From Isoetes taiwanensis (Eukaryota > Streptophyta > Lycopodiopsida > Isoetales > Isoetaceae): DNA of 64,000 nt. The position numbers were made by a program, and so were the translations under genes. Shown here piece by piece: positions 10,850-23,204 of the stretch (positions within the stretch are counted from its first letter, which is position 1; every line of letters begins with the position of its first letter). The notes beneath the pieces are model-generated. The model searched no databases. It had not been told where the DNA came from and saw only the letters and a list, made by a program, of their open reading frames with translations. The stretch lies in the NCBI GenBank assembly GCA_021234155.1, contig JAJEKV010000005.1, positions 19,640,089 to 19,704,088 of the forward strand, in the 5' to 3' direction.

Positions 10850-12594
10850 AACAAATGGCTCTATTCATAATATTCTAAAATGCCCTATCAAAAATGTCGA
10901 ATCAATCAAATATCCTCTTCTTCAAAACCCCTTATTTGATGGTATCCTGCGATTTTAAGTCAATCTATCAAAACACAAGCTCCTCTTAACTCATCAAAAA
11001 AATCATCAGCTCTGGGTACCTTTCTTATCTTTCATGAAGTTTGTTGAGAGCTCTATAGTCTACACACATTACGTATCCTTATCTTTCTTCTTAATAAAAT
11101 TACTGGAGCTCAAAAGGTGAACAACTAGGTTGAATAAGTTGCCTATCCAACATCTCATTGATTTGTCTTTCTAGTTCCTCTTTTTCAAAAGTGACTTACT
11201 ACGTAAGGAGCTCTTGCTTGGAGGCTTGGCATCAGTACCAAATTAATTGCATGATCTTACGGCCGATGGGAGAGGAAGATCTAATGTCTCTTCGTCTTTA
11301 AAAATATTATCATACTGTCTTAGAAAATTATATAATTCAGAAGGCACATTATTTGGAGGCGGTGACTCTCTCAAATAAACAAAGTAAGCTTGAACAGCTG
11401 ATTTCATTGATTTCTTTATCTCAGTGTGAGATAATAAAGGAGTACATCGTTCAAGTACATTGGCATGAATTTTAATTGACTTCCCATCAACAAAGATAGT
11501 CATACACTTATTCCTGTAATCTGGTATTGCTCCATACTGAATCCTCCATCCCATGCCAAGTATGATATCCACTGAACCCAAAGGTGCTACCATCATAGCT
11601 CTTGTCTCTTTGTACTCTCCTATCTGGATTGGTGCACAAACAAATTTATGACAAGATTCATGTGATCCATTCATTCCCTGTACCACTGTGACAGCATTAG
11701 GTAAATCAAACATAGGAAGCTTCAACTTCTCCACCAAACTGTCAGAAATGAAATCATGTGTGGAACCATCGTCAAGAAGTATAACAGCTTCCCTGTTCAA
11801 AACATAGCCATTCACCTTGAACAACCAAAAACTCTGAACTATTGGAGTTCCACTGCTAAGATGCTGCATATAGGAAATTTGCAATTTCCCCTTTTCTTCA
11901 GCTGTCTTCTTAGCTCGTTCCTCACTGGCCTTAGAACATTCTGGTTGTTCATCAACAAAAGCAACATGTGCCCTTGAATTTGGTCTAGAAGGAGTACTCT
12001 TAATTGCAGGCTTCGCATTAGATTGCTCTCTTGACCTGTCAACCTGTGGGCATTGAGATTTAAAATGAGGTCCTCCACAAATAAAGCAACCTTGTTGAGG
12101 CCCTTCTGACTTCACATTCTTCTCATCAGATTTCCATGGTCTTCTAGGGGTTCTGCTTCTTTGTTGACCTGATTTATCATTTTTCTTCCAATTCGATTTT
12201 CCCCTTTTTCCAAACTTACGCTCCCTGTCATCAGGCTTGAATCTCTTCCGAAATGATTTACTTTCTTCATCCCTGGATGCATACAAACTATCCCATATAT
12301 TGTACTTGCGAAGCTTAGGATTTAATCTTCGCTCTGCTGCATTGGCCTTACGAACTGCTTCCTCCAGATCTGCAGGTTCTACAAAATCCAACTCTGCAAA
12401 GATGTCTTCTTTCAAGCCACTAATATACTTTCGAAGCAACTCTTTCTCATCCACAGTCTGAACTCCCAAGTTAGTGACCTGTGATGCCAAGAAATTGAAC
12501 TTCGTAGTGTACTTACTTACAGTCTCTTGGTCAGATTGCTTCAAAATATCCCATTCTCTCCTAAGTACCTGATGATAGTTAGAAGGTAAATACA
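10850..12594 (-). pseudogene. Ty3-2 gag-protease-RT segment, inverted
   Basis: The minus-strand frame 12595-11243 encodes a gag domain (WDILKQSDQETVSKYTTKFN), a CCHC zinc knuckle (CFICGGPHFKSQCP) and a retropepsin core (LLDDGSTHDFIS). Below 11240 it continues into a broken RT start. The rest of the element is on the plus strand, so this 1.75-kb segment is inverted in place. The long open frame suggests the inversion is not old. An assembly error is possible. Confidence 0.85.
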
Positions 12595-13543
12595 TGAATA
12601 TCGAAAAGCATAAGCAGCATTTACAAGCAGTGTTTGAATTATTGACAGAGAATCACTTGTATGTTAATGAATCCAAAAGCAGGTTTTTCATGAATGAAGT
12701 GGTTTATCTTGGGCATGTAATTTCCAAGGATGGTATTCGAATGGATCCTGAAAAGGTCAAAGCAGTTCTCCAGTGGCCTAGACCAAGTAATCTTAAAGGC
12801 TTACGATCCTTTGTACAATTGTGTAGTTACTACAGAAGATTTGTAGAGCACTTTGCAAGGATTACGTTGCCATTAAATAGGTTCTTGAGGAAAAATGTTA
12901 CATTTGTTTGGGATGAACAAGCGGAAAAAGCTTTTCAAGATTTGAAGGCCATAATGGCTAGTGAGCCAGTTCTAGCTTTGCCTGATTGGAATAGGGTAAA
13001 AGCATGCTACGGTGTACCACTTTTGGAACCCTCAAAAGTACCTACACTGGGTACTTTTAAAACTGGTACTTTCTGTTTTTTCTTTCCATTAAAATCAATC
13101 AAAAAATTTTGAATTGAAGGTCAATAACATGTCAATCTATAGTATTAGAGGATAATAATACTATTAGAGACTAATATAAATGGATTAACTCTCAAACTTA
13201 TTATTTATTGCAGCATTTATGCAAGTTCCCAGTACCCAATGTTGGGTACTTTTCTGGGTAGTTTCGCACTCCCTAAAAAGTACTTTAGATGGTACACCCT
13301 AGCATGCTTTCACCCAATAAACCTTTTGTTGTATGTTCTGATGCAAGTGGAGATGCTATAGGTGCTGTGCTTATGCAAGATGGTCATCCTATTGCTTATG
13401 TTAGTAGAATGTTGAAGGATAATGAAAGGAAGTATAGTGTTTATGAAAAAGAGCTTATTGCTCTAGTGCATGCGTTGAAGTATTTGGAGACATTATCTTA
13501 TGGGCACAAAGTTCATTGCCGAGGTTTGATCAGCAAAGTTTGA
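12594..13543 (+). pseudogene. Ty3-2 RT thumb and RNase H, split by a MITE
   Basis: The frame 12594-13008 carries KHKQHLQAVFELL, LGHVISKDGI and the connection region to WDEQAEKAFQDLK. After the MITE, the frame 13310-13543 gives the gypsy RNase H: FVVCSDASGDAIGAVLMQ, VYEKELIALVHALK. Just past 13543 the frame is shifted. Codons around the MITE target are lost from the frame. Confidence 0.85.
13009..13300. mobile_element. 292-bp hAT-type MITE
   Basis: Bounded by an 8-bp direct duplication AGCATGCT (13001-13008 and 13301-13308), itself a palindrome. The terminal inverted repeats read ACGGTGTACCA on the left and AGGGTGTACCA on the right in reverse complement. The interior is AT-rich and non-coding, with subterminal inverted copies of GGGTACTTTT. 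The 8-bp duplication and small size fit a non-autonomous hAT element. Confidence 0.8.
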
Positions 13544-13942
13544 AATATATTGAGACCCGGGATATCATAAATGCTTTCGTGCTTGAAGTTAATTGATACA
13601 ATTAAAAGATTTTGAAGGTATTCAAATTGAATATAGGCACGGAAAAAGAACGAGTAGGTAGCGGCTCTTAGTAGAGCCTTTGTGAATGCAATCTCCATTG
13701 CTCGTCTGGTGATTTGGATCAATGAAGGAGGCAAATATGTTGCCGATAATACTTTTAGAGCACCTTATGCGGCTCTTACACATGGAGATAGCTATCAATT
13801 TCCTGATTATCAGTTGGTAAGTGGCTTCCTTTATTATAAGCATCGCCTATGTGTGACTCACGGATTTAGGCAGCAGATGCTTCAAGAATCTCATGAGCCT
13901 CCCTATAGTGGACATAGAGGGGTGCAAGCTACACTAGCCAAT
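13544..13942 (+). pseudogene. Ty3-2 RNase H end and integrase zinc-finger start
   Basis: The plus-strand frame (13682-13942) carries a spacer and then QESHEPPYSGHRGVQATLA, with the two histidines of the integrase HHCC finger. The coding frame is cut at CCAAT (13938-13942) by Ty3-3 and resumes at 23205 with the two cysteines. Confidence 0.8.
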
Positions 13943-15572
13943 TGTAGTGGGGATTTGGTATCTGGAATGATGGAGTATTGTATTTTTTTGAAGATTCTAA
14001 CCGTTTTTCTTACATATTTACAGATAATTTATATGTTTTTAGGGAAATTGGTATTTTTTGTGAAGACCCTGATAAGAAGCAGAGGCAACTTCGTAGCGGC
14101 TATTATGTTTGAAGTATGAAGACCACGATAAAAAGCGAGCAACCGTGGCGGCTATTATGTTTGAATCAAGACTAAAAAAAGGGACACCTATGGCAGATAT
14201 ATGGGATTATGCAAAGGAGCCGTATGAAGAAGAAGCAAAGATCACAAAAATCAATTGTAGTTGCATTTGAAGGTCTTGGAATGTATTAGTGGCGGTATTA
14301 TGGTGGAGGTTTTCCTCGAAAACCCCTCATGAAGGCGAGTTTTTAGTCCTAGCTATAATACCATTACTATGCATTTCGAGTTATATTAGTGAGATATGTT
14401 TGATACAAAATGTGTGACGAGATACCATGGCACAAAGTTGAGGAAAACAAAAGATCATGTATTCAATTCACAAACTAAGGGTGTGGAATTAGATCACGAT
14501 GATTTGGGAAGATATGACATGTTTATGAAGCAAGCAAATAGGGAATCGAATTGAAAGATCACAAAAGAGTGTTCTAAGCAAAGACTAATGAGGTGTGAAG
14601 ATGAAGATGAGGAAGGCATTACACCAAGGATTGGATGATGTTACAAAGAGGCGGACGGAGACATGAATAATGGGAAACAAATACAAACAAGGGGAGAATG
14701 CGGGCGGTACAATCAAGGTGCTTATACCGTCTATCTAAGGGATACAAGTCATGGAATATGAAAGGAAATTAAATGTATTTGAAGAAAATTGATGACTAGG
14801 AGCTGATGTGGATGAAAGGAGGAGAAAAACCTAACGTAAGAGTTAAGGAGATGGGAGCGGGCAGGTCGTTTTGGAACAAGGGCTGCGATTACATGAAAGG
14901 AAGACATCGGGGGCATGGAAGGAGAGCACCAGAAGCAAGGAAGTAAGTTCATTTGGATCTATCAGCTTATGGGCAAAAAATTACAGCAATGTGAAGCATT
15001 CTTATGGCAGATTTTACATGTATATCAGACCTAATTCCAATTGGGCAGCACATTCTATGCAAATTCAGCCTGTGGGTCATCATTAGCAGCCATAAATCAG
15101 AGTATGGAGCACTATAAATTCGTCCTTGTCTTCAATAACAAGTGGAAGCATGTGTTACAGCAGCAAATTTCTGATTTAGAGGACAACACAATTTGCATTG
15201 ATCAAGGCATCGTTCCTTACTATTATGAAGAATCATATGGACCAGTTGCTTTATCATTGTCTTATTGCTGATTTCCTTTGAATCATGCCTTGTTATATTG
15301 CTATTATTTTTGAAGATTCAATGTTATCAATGTTATAAAAGACAAGCTGAAATATGATGCTCATTGGTGATGGTTTACGAGTTGCAATTCCTCTTAACAA
15401 GCATTGTCAATTTGGAGTTTAGCATGTGGCAAGTTGTATATCCATTATGAATTCTCTTGTTGTGAATGAAGTATATTACCTTGCTGCTGGTTATTGCCCT
15501 GATTGTTTTACACTCATGCATCGCCGTGGAGCCCGGGGTTAGTTGTTTCTAGATTTTGTTGGACTCATGACA
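13943..15572 (+). repeat. Ty3-3 5' LTR (1,630 bp)
   Basis: Pairs with 21423-23204. It has two copies of a roughly 55-bp tandem repeat (GAAGACCNNGATAAGAAGC type) where the 3' LTR has four, and it lacks a 70-bp segment present in the 3' LTR at 22768-22837. Confidence 0.92.
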
Positions 15573-15595
15573 TATTTTGGTGCGTTTGCCGGGAG
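15573..15595 (+). promoter_or_regulatory. Ty3-3 primer-binding site region
   Basis: Immediately 3' of the LTR, the sequence TTTTGGTGCGTTTGCCGGGA resembles the TGGCGCCGTTGCCGGGG-type minus-strand primer site of Athila/Tat elements, with a few changes. Confidence 0.6.
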
Positions 15596-16080
15596 AACGG
15601 TCATCGTATGAGTGGAAGAAATTAGAGACGGACAAAAGAGGTCAAGCACTGGAAGAATAAAGCCAGGCCAGCCTATAGTCTGATCCTAACATTCCATGTT
15701 TTATGTACACATAAATGTGAAGTCAAAGGAGGAGAATGACAAGAAAAAAAAACAACTAAACCAAGATGGTGAGCAACGCCTTAAGAAGAGCATTATCAAG
15801 AACTGAGTCTTTAGAATCTATCAAGTTTGAGTCCTAAAAATTGAAATCTAGTTTGGAGTTATCAAGAAGGCAACCACAATGAACCAGGTTGTAAGTTATA
15901 ATTCTAGAAATCCCTTCAAGTTCGAGTTTAGTAGTATCTATTTCTCCGGATATGCAAGGCGTTCCGGCAACAACAAAGGCAACACGGATGCCATATCCAA
16001 CATTTTCTGCCCTTGGCGGTATGGATCTTGACTTCGCATGTGCAATCATTTCTAACAATCGATTGAAGCCAATCGGAGGA

Positions 16081-18300
16081 TAATGATCAAGAGAAGATGA
16101 GGCTTTTCAAAATGACACTCAAAAGATGGCGCGATAGAATGGTACCGTTTGGCCAAATCCACTACTCCTTTCCACACTTGGAAGGAGTTAAAACAACATT
16201 TTTTGAATGCTTTCGGACCGATGGGATATGCTCAACGAGTGGTGATGAATTGTCATATATCAAGTTCTTTGCCTAACGAGAGTTTCGCGAGTTATATTAT
16301 CGATTTGAAGATTGGTGGCAAAGAAAGATCCCAAACCATCGATGAAGACCGGTGAGGTATTTCACAAGCGGACTTCCACGATATTGGTTTTTTATACAAA
16401 AGGGCAAACTCCTTCTAAATTAGAGGATGCCATAAAGATTGCTTCCAGCTGGGAGCAAGCTAAGCTCAACATGGCTCGCTATTACCAACCTGGAGTAGTG
16501 ATGCCATCGGTTCTTGGAGGGGTGCCGGCAATGTTTCCATCACAATTGGGTATGGCATCAAGTCCCATGGAGCCTCCTTCTTTTTCTCCTATGCCGTTCG
16601 GTTTTCCTGCAGCAAACACATTGATTCCTGGAGTAATGGATTATAGTAAGCTGCAATTGGGTGGAGCTGCCGGTAAGGAATCTGAAACTGTATCTAAGAG
16701 TGAGCTTGTCAAGGTGAAAGAGGATTTAGTTGAGGCATTGACAAAGCAAATGACTGATCTGCAATTGAATTGGGTTCGGGTATGGCTGCTTCCCCTCATT
16801 AAAAGCAATGCGCACTAACATCACGGTGTGTAAAGTGTAAAGGATATGGCCATCTCCCATCCCGGAATGTGCAACTCCAGCTGGTCTCCAAGCTATAGTC
16901 TCTTGTCAAAATTGTGTGAGGCGGAATCATAAGGCCCGAAGATTGTTTCTATTTGAAGAATAGAGTGCAGCCTATGCAACAGACTCAATCAACCTATCAA
17001 GTGCAACCTATGTATGGAGCTTCTATACCTGTTTTTGCAGCAGCCCAAGTGCAACAACCGGCGAGGCCGAGAGGGCGTGGCGGACGTATTCCACAATGTT
17101 ATCGATGCGGTGAGATGGGCCATATTTCTCCCCATTGTCCTAACCCAAGGAAGTCTGTGGAATTTCAGCCTATTTGTGGCATATGCCAAACACAGGGGTT
17201 GCACTCTCAGGAGAATTGTCCGCACAAATTGGAGGTCAAGAAGAATATCAAGTTTAAGGAGCCTGTAGTGGATTCTGGAGCAATCTTTGTGGATATACCA
17301 AGGAATTCAACTATACCAGCATATGCGGTGGAGACAAGACATCAAGTATCAAAGAGACGAGAACAAGAGGCTGCTGCTGCTATCAGCCATATTCGAGAGC
17401 GTAATTTTCAAGAACGATGTTCAGGATTGCCACAGTTGTTTTCCAGACCTGAAGATGATGTAGAAGACCAAGCTTTTATATTTGACCAGCAAGACATCCC
17501 TGCTCCTGGGAATGTAAAGAATATTATTGATGCTGAATTCGCCCCTCATGTATTGAAGGAATCCACACAAAAGAAAAAACGCAAGTATAAAAGGGTTTTG
17601 AAGATGGAATCAAGTGCACCGTATGATATTTTGAAGGATTTAGAGAATCAACATCCCACTTTGACTTTTGGCCAATTATTACAAGTTGCACCAGCGTGTA
17701 GGAAGGCTCTTACATCAGCTCTCAAGGGTCACAAGGAGGTCGTTGTGAATTCAGCTTGGCCTGTCATTGCCGATATGAGTTCACCATGTATTGACGTGGA
17801 GATAAATGGCCAATTGATTCGTGAGTGCACTATAGATGGAGGTTCTGGTGTCAACATTATGCCAGAGGATGTCATGAAGAAATTGGAGCTTTCTGGAATT
17901 GCCCCTGTGTATTTCATGGTAAGAATGGCAGATCAACGACGAGTGAAGCCCTTGGGGATGATTACAGGTGTGCAAACTCTTATTGCTGGTATTGTATTCT
18001 ATGTTGATTATGTAATCTTGCGTATGGCCCATGGAAATTTCACCTATCCGATCTTGCTTGGACGTCCTTGGTTATTGCAAGCATCTGCTAAGCATGATTG
18101 GTCTACTGGACTCCTGCAAATTGGAGATGGCAACAATGTGGTTCGAGTGCAAGTTCACTTTCATCCTAATACATTGATGCCCACAAAGAACAACGAGGAT
18201 AACGATAGTGATACAAGTTCCAGTGATTCAAGTGAAGAAGACCTCGAGTCTTCCGACGAGGATATTGATGCTGCTTTGCGATATATGTGGAAAGGGAGGA
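16081..18300 (+). pseudogene. Ty3-3 gag and protease
   Basis: Gag is broken into frames at 16149-16355 (FHTWKELKQHFLNAFGP) and 16312-16818. The frame 16953-18308 carries two CCHC knuckles (CYRCGEMGHISPHC and CGICQTQGLHSQENC) and then a retropepsin (CTIDGGSGVNIMP ... ILLGRPWLLQA). It ends in an acidic, serine-rich tail. The region 15600-16080 between primer site and gag holds no clear frame. Confidence 0.85.
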
Positions 18301-21300
18301 TTATATGAAGTTGCGAGCTCCACCTTATCAAGCTGACACATCAAGTGTTGATCTTCAAGAATGGCTAAATGATACAATAAGTTGTAATATGGTTTCCGTA
18401 GAACCAATTGAAGAGGAAGACGAGGAGCGGTATCCGGAGCATTTCACTAATTATGAAGTGGCGGAATTGGAACTGAGGGAGGTCCCTGCTGCACAAGAAA
18501 CCAGCAACCTTATAAAGAAGTTTATCGAGCCTCCAGCATTGCAAGATCTGAATTTAGGAACCGGCGGAACCTAGGATTATCAAACTTCGGTCTGGAACCT
18601 TAATATTGAGGAGCGAGGCGATATAACTTCTTTTGAAGAGTTCCGATATCTTTGCATGGAGTTACACGGAAATGGTTGGCATTAATCCTCAACTTTGTGT
18701 TCATCGTATTCCATTGGTAAGAGGCGCTATTCACGTATAATAGCGTCCTTATAGAATGAATCCTAGTTATTCTCGTGCTGTAAAGGAGGAAATTGATAAT
18801 CTTTTAGATGCGGAGTTTATTGAACCAATTGAAACCAGTGAATGGCTATCTCCTATAGTTGTTGTTCCTAAAAAGAATCTGAAAATTCGAGTATGCGTGG
18901 ATTTTCGCAAACTTAATCATGTCACTGTTAAAGATGGATTCCCTTTGCGTTTCACGGACTCACGTATTGGATGCGGTTAAGCGGGTCCACGAGTGTTATT
19001 CTTTTCTCGATGGCTATAGCGGTTATAATCAAGTTCAAATCGCACCAGAAGATAGAGACAAAACTGCCTTTGTCACCGAATGGGGCTGTTTTCGATATAA
19101 AGTCATGCCTTTCGGTTTATGCAATGCTCCAGCAACCTTTCAGCGTATTATGACAGCAGCATTCAAGGATTATTTGCGAGATTTCATCGAGATTTTTTTG
19201 GATGACTTCAGTGTTTTTAGCTCTTACAATGACCACTTGAAGAAATTAAGAGCTTGTTTCCTTCGATGCAGGGAATATGGTATCTCTCTCAACCCATTTA
19301 AATGTTCTTTTGCTGTCACACATGGTATTCTTCTAGGCAGAATTGTCTCTCAAGATGGGCTGGCAGTAGACCCTGGAAAAGTCAAGATCATATCAGATTT
19401 AAGGCCTCCCATGACGATCAAAGAATTGCAGGCTTTTCTCGGTCCGCGTGGTTACCATAGAAGGTTCATTAAGCCATTATCTTGATAAGGCTTTGCCATT
19501 GACCAATTTATTGAAGAAAGGGCTGAATTCACATGGAGTAGTGAATGTCAAGATGCATTTGAGGCTTTAAAACAAGCACTAGTTTCTGCTCCTATTTTGA
19601 AAATGCCATCTTTGGGATAAAGTTTTTTCATGTGCATATTGATGCATCAAATTATGCCATTGGAAGTATTCTAGCACAACCCGGATGATAGCGGATGGGA
19701 TCATCCCATATATTATGCCAGTAGGCAACTCTCTAGTGCCGAAAGAAATTATTGCACTACGGAGCGTGAAGGCCTGGGTATGATCTATTCAATTCAGAAG
19801 TTCCGACATTATCTCTTGGGCAAGGAATTTGTATTTTATGTGGACCACCAAGCGCTCAAGTACTTGATCCTTAAACCATGTCGTACGGGAAGGATAACTC
19901 GTTGGCTCCTTTTGTTGCAGGAATTTCAGTTTAAAATTGTTATTAAGCCAGGAAAGTCACATTTACGGCCCGAACCACTTGTCTCGGGTAATAGCATCTC
20001 AAGAAGGTTCTGGTGTTGAAGATGATCTACCGGATGCAAACCTTTTCCATGTGGAATCAGTCCCGGAGTGGCTCTTTAATATCGCTGAATATTTATCAAC
20101 AGGAAAATTGCCTGAGCATTTGACTTATGCAGAACGAAGAAGATTGATTATTCAATCCCGTCCCTACACTTTAATTGCAGGAACCCTTTATCGCATTGGT
20201 CGAGATGATATTCTTAGGCGGTGTGTCTTACCACATGAGGTGGAAAAAATTATAATTGCATGTCATGACGCGCCCGAAGGCGGCCACTTTGCAGCAAATA
20301 CAACAGTGCAGAAGATTTTACAAGCAGGTTATTGGTGGCATTCCATGCATAAGGATGTTGCTGATTATGTCAAAAAATGTGATCCTTGCCAACGTCTTGG
20401 AAGACCCACAAGAAGGGATACGATGTTCTTGCATCCTATTGTTCCTGTGTTGCCATTTGAAAAGTGGGGCATTGACTTTATGGGACCTATTAATCCACCT
20501 GCTAAGCAGACCCGGAACAGGTACATTCTTGTTAGCTTGCGACTATGTTACAAAGTGGGTGGAAGCGAAAAGCTCTTAGAGGATAATCTTTTTCTTCTTT
20601 GTTGCATCATTCTTATATGAAAATATTATCATTCGATTCGGTTGTCCTATTGAATTGGTGGCGGCGAGGTAAACACTTCCTTAATCAAGTCATAGCAGCC
20701 TTAACGAGTTATATAATGTGAAGCATCGAAAGACCACGCCATATCATCCACGGGCAAATGGGCGGGTGGAAGGGACGAAACGAACCTTATGTAATATTAT
20801 CGCAAAGATTTGCAATGCAAGTAGGAGTGATTGGGATAAAAGCGTCTTCTTGATGCGTTATGGGCGTCTGGGATTGCCTACAAGGTGACAACTAGAGCTA
20901 CTCGTTTCAACTTGTTTATGGTCGAGGAAGCGATAGTTCCAATTGAATTAGAGATTCCCTCATTGAGGGTAGCTGTTCAAAACAAGTTGGATTGGGATGG
21001 CAGCATTAAATCAAACTTACAAGAGCTTGAAAAGTTAGATGAGACTTCGCCTACATGCATTCAAAGCACGTGAGGTGTTGCAGCAACAAAGAAAGGCATA
21101 GTGCGATAGACATGTGAAAAAGAAGGAGTTTACTATTGGCGACCACCGGTTTTAATGTATGATAGTAAACACCGAAGCGGCGGCGGGAAAGCTTCGGGAT
21201 CACGATGGATAGGCCCATATATTGTGAGAGAAGTCTTCATGAATGGCTCTGTAACCTTGACAGATTTGCAAGGGCAAGATTTGCCTACGCGAGTTAATGG

Positions 21301-21385
21301 AGCACGTTTAAAGCTATATTTGCAGCAAGAGGAAGATCGACCTATCTTATGTACAAGCAAGAATACACCCCAGCCTGATGCATAG
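18300..21385 (+). pseudogene. Ty3-3 RT, RNase H and integrase
   Basis: RT lies at 18756-19485 (two frames), with catalytic FLDDF near 19190. RNase H lies at 19500-20019 (YCTTEREGLGM, FYVDHQALKYL). Integrase lies at 19960-21385: an HHCC finger (HDAPEGGH ... CDPCQ) and the catalytic-core start GIDFMGP, then a badly shifted core (20580-21100) and a C-terminal segment WIGPYIVREVF. At least six frameshifts or stops separate the pieces. Confidence 0.85.
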
Positions 21386-21422
21386 TGTTCTTCGGGACGA
21401 AGAACAATAGGAGGGAGGATAA

Positions 21423-23204
21423 TGTAGTGGGGATTTGGTATCTGGAATGATGGAGTATTGTATTTTTTTGAAGATTCTAACCGTTTTTCTTACATATTTA
21501 CAGATAATTTATATGTTTTTAGGGAAATTGGTATTTTTTGTGAAGACCCTGATAAGAAGCAGAGGCAACTTCGTAGCGGCTATTATGTTTGAAGTATGAA
21601 GACCCTGATAAGAAGCAGAGGCAACTTCGTAGCGGCTATTATGTTTGAAGTATGAAGACCCTGATAAGAAGCGTTTGGCGGCTATTATGTTTGAAGTATG
21701 AAGACCACGATAAGCGGCGTGCAACTTGAATAGGATCAAGACTAAAAGGGACACCTATGGCAGATATGGGATTATGCAAGGGAGCCGTATGAAGAAGCGC
21801 AAGATCACAAAATCGAATTGTAGTTGCATTTGAAGGTCTTGGAATGTATTAGTGGCGGTATTATGGTGGAGGTTTTCCTCGAAAACCCCTACGTGGGCGA
21901 GGTTTTTAGTCCTAGCTATAATACCATTACTATGCATTTCCGAGTTATATTAGTGAGATATGTTTGATACAAAATGTGTGACGAGATACCATGGCACAAA
22001 GTTGAGGAAAACAAAGATCATGTATTCAATTCACAAACTAAGGGTGTGGAATTAGATGCGATGATACGGGAAGATATGACATGTTTATGAAGCAAGCAAA
22101 AGCGAGAATCGAATTGAAAAGATCACAAAAAGAGTGTTCTAAGCAAAGACTAATGAGGTGTGAAGATGAAGATGAGGAAGGCATTACACCAAGGATTGGA
22201 TGATGTTACAAGAGGCAGACAGACATGAATAATGGGAAACAAATACAAACAAGGGGAGAAGTGCGGGCAGTACAATCAAGGTCGCATACCGTCTATCTAA
22301 GGGATACAAGTCATGGAATATGAAAGGAAATTAAATGTATTTGAAGAAAATTGATGACTAGGAGCTGATGTGGATGAAAGGAGGAGAAAAACCTAACGTA
22401 AGAGTTAAGGAGATGGGAGCGGGCAGGTCGTTTTGGAACAAGGGCTGCGATTACATGAAAGGAAGACATCGGGGGCATGGAAGGAGAGCACCAGAAGCAA
22501 GGAAGTAAGTTCATTTGGATCTATCAGCTTATGGGCAAAAAATTACAGCAATGTGAAGCATTCTTATGGCAGATTTTACATGTATATCAGACCTAATTCC
22601 AATTGGGCAGCACATTCTATGCAAATTCAGCCTGTGGGTCATCATTAGCAGCCATAAATCAGAGTATGGAGCACTATAAATTCGTCCTTGTCTTCAATAA
22701 CAAGTGGAAGCATGTGTTACAGCAGCAAATTTCTGATTTAGAGGACAACACAATTTGCATTGATCAAGTAGGTATTTTAAATTGTTGTTTTTTCTGGAAT
22801 TTCATTAAGTTCTGAGATGAAATGGATGTATTTGAAGGGCATTGTTCCTTACTATTATGAAGAATCATATGGACCAGTTGCTTTATCATTGTCTTATTGC
22901 TGATTTCCTTTGAATCATGCCTTGTTATATTGCTATTATTTTTGAAGATTCAATGTTATCAATGTTATAAAAGACAAGCTGAAATATGATGCTCATTGGT
23001 GATGGTTTACGAGTTGCAATTCCTCTTAACAAGCATTGTCAATTTGGAGTTTAGCATGTGGCAAGTTGTATATCCATTATGAATTCTCTTGTTGTGAATG
23101 AAGTATATTACCTTGCTGCTGGTTATTGCCCTGATTGTTTTACACTCATGCATCGCCGTGGAGCCCGGGGTTAGTTGTTTCTAGATTTTGTTGGACTCAT
23201 GACA
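21423..23204 (+). repeat. Ty3-3 3' LTR (1,782 bp)
   Basis: Preceded by the purine tract AGGAGGGAGGATAA (21409-21422). It has four tandem copies of the 55-bp repeat (21543-21740) and an extra 70 bp at 22768-22837 that starts GTAGGT and ends GAAG. Confidence 0.92.

Larger units (their letters stand above)
13943..23204 (+). mobile_element. Ty3-3: Athila-like Ty3/gypsy element nested in Ty3-2
   Basis: Complete insertion: LTR 13943-15572, primer-binding site just after it, gag-pol with order gag, protease, RT, RNase H, integrase, polypurine tract 21409-21422, LTR 21423-23204, flanked by the 5-bp duplication CCAAT (13938-13942 and 23205-23209). The LTRs begin TGTAGTGGGG and end CATGACA. The RT motifs (FLDGYSGYNQ, MPFGLCNAPATFQRIM, FLDDFSVF) and the GTTTGCCGGG-type primer site resemble the Athila/Tat group. 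Many frameshifts make it inactive. Confidence 0.92.
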
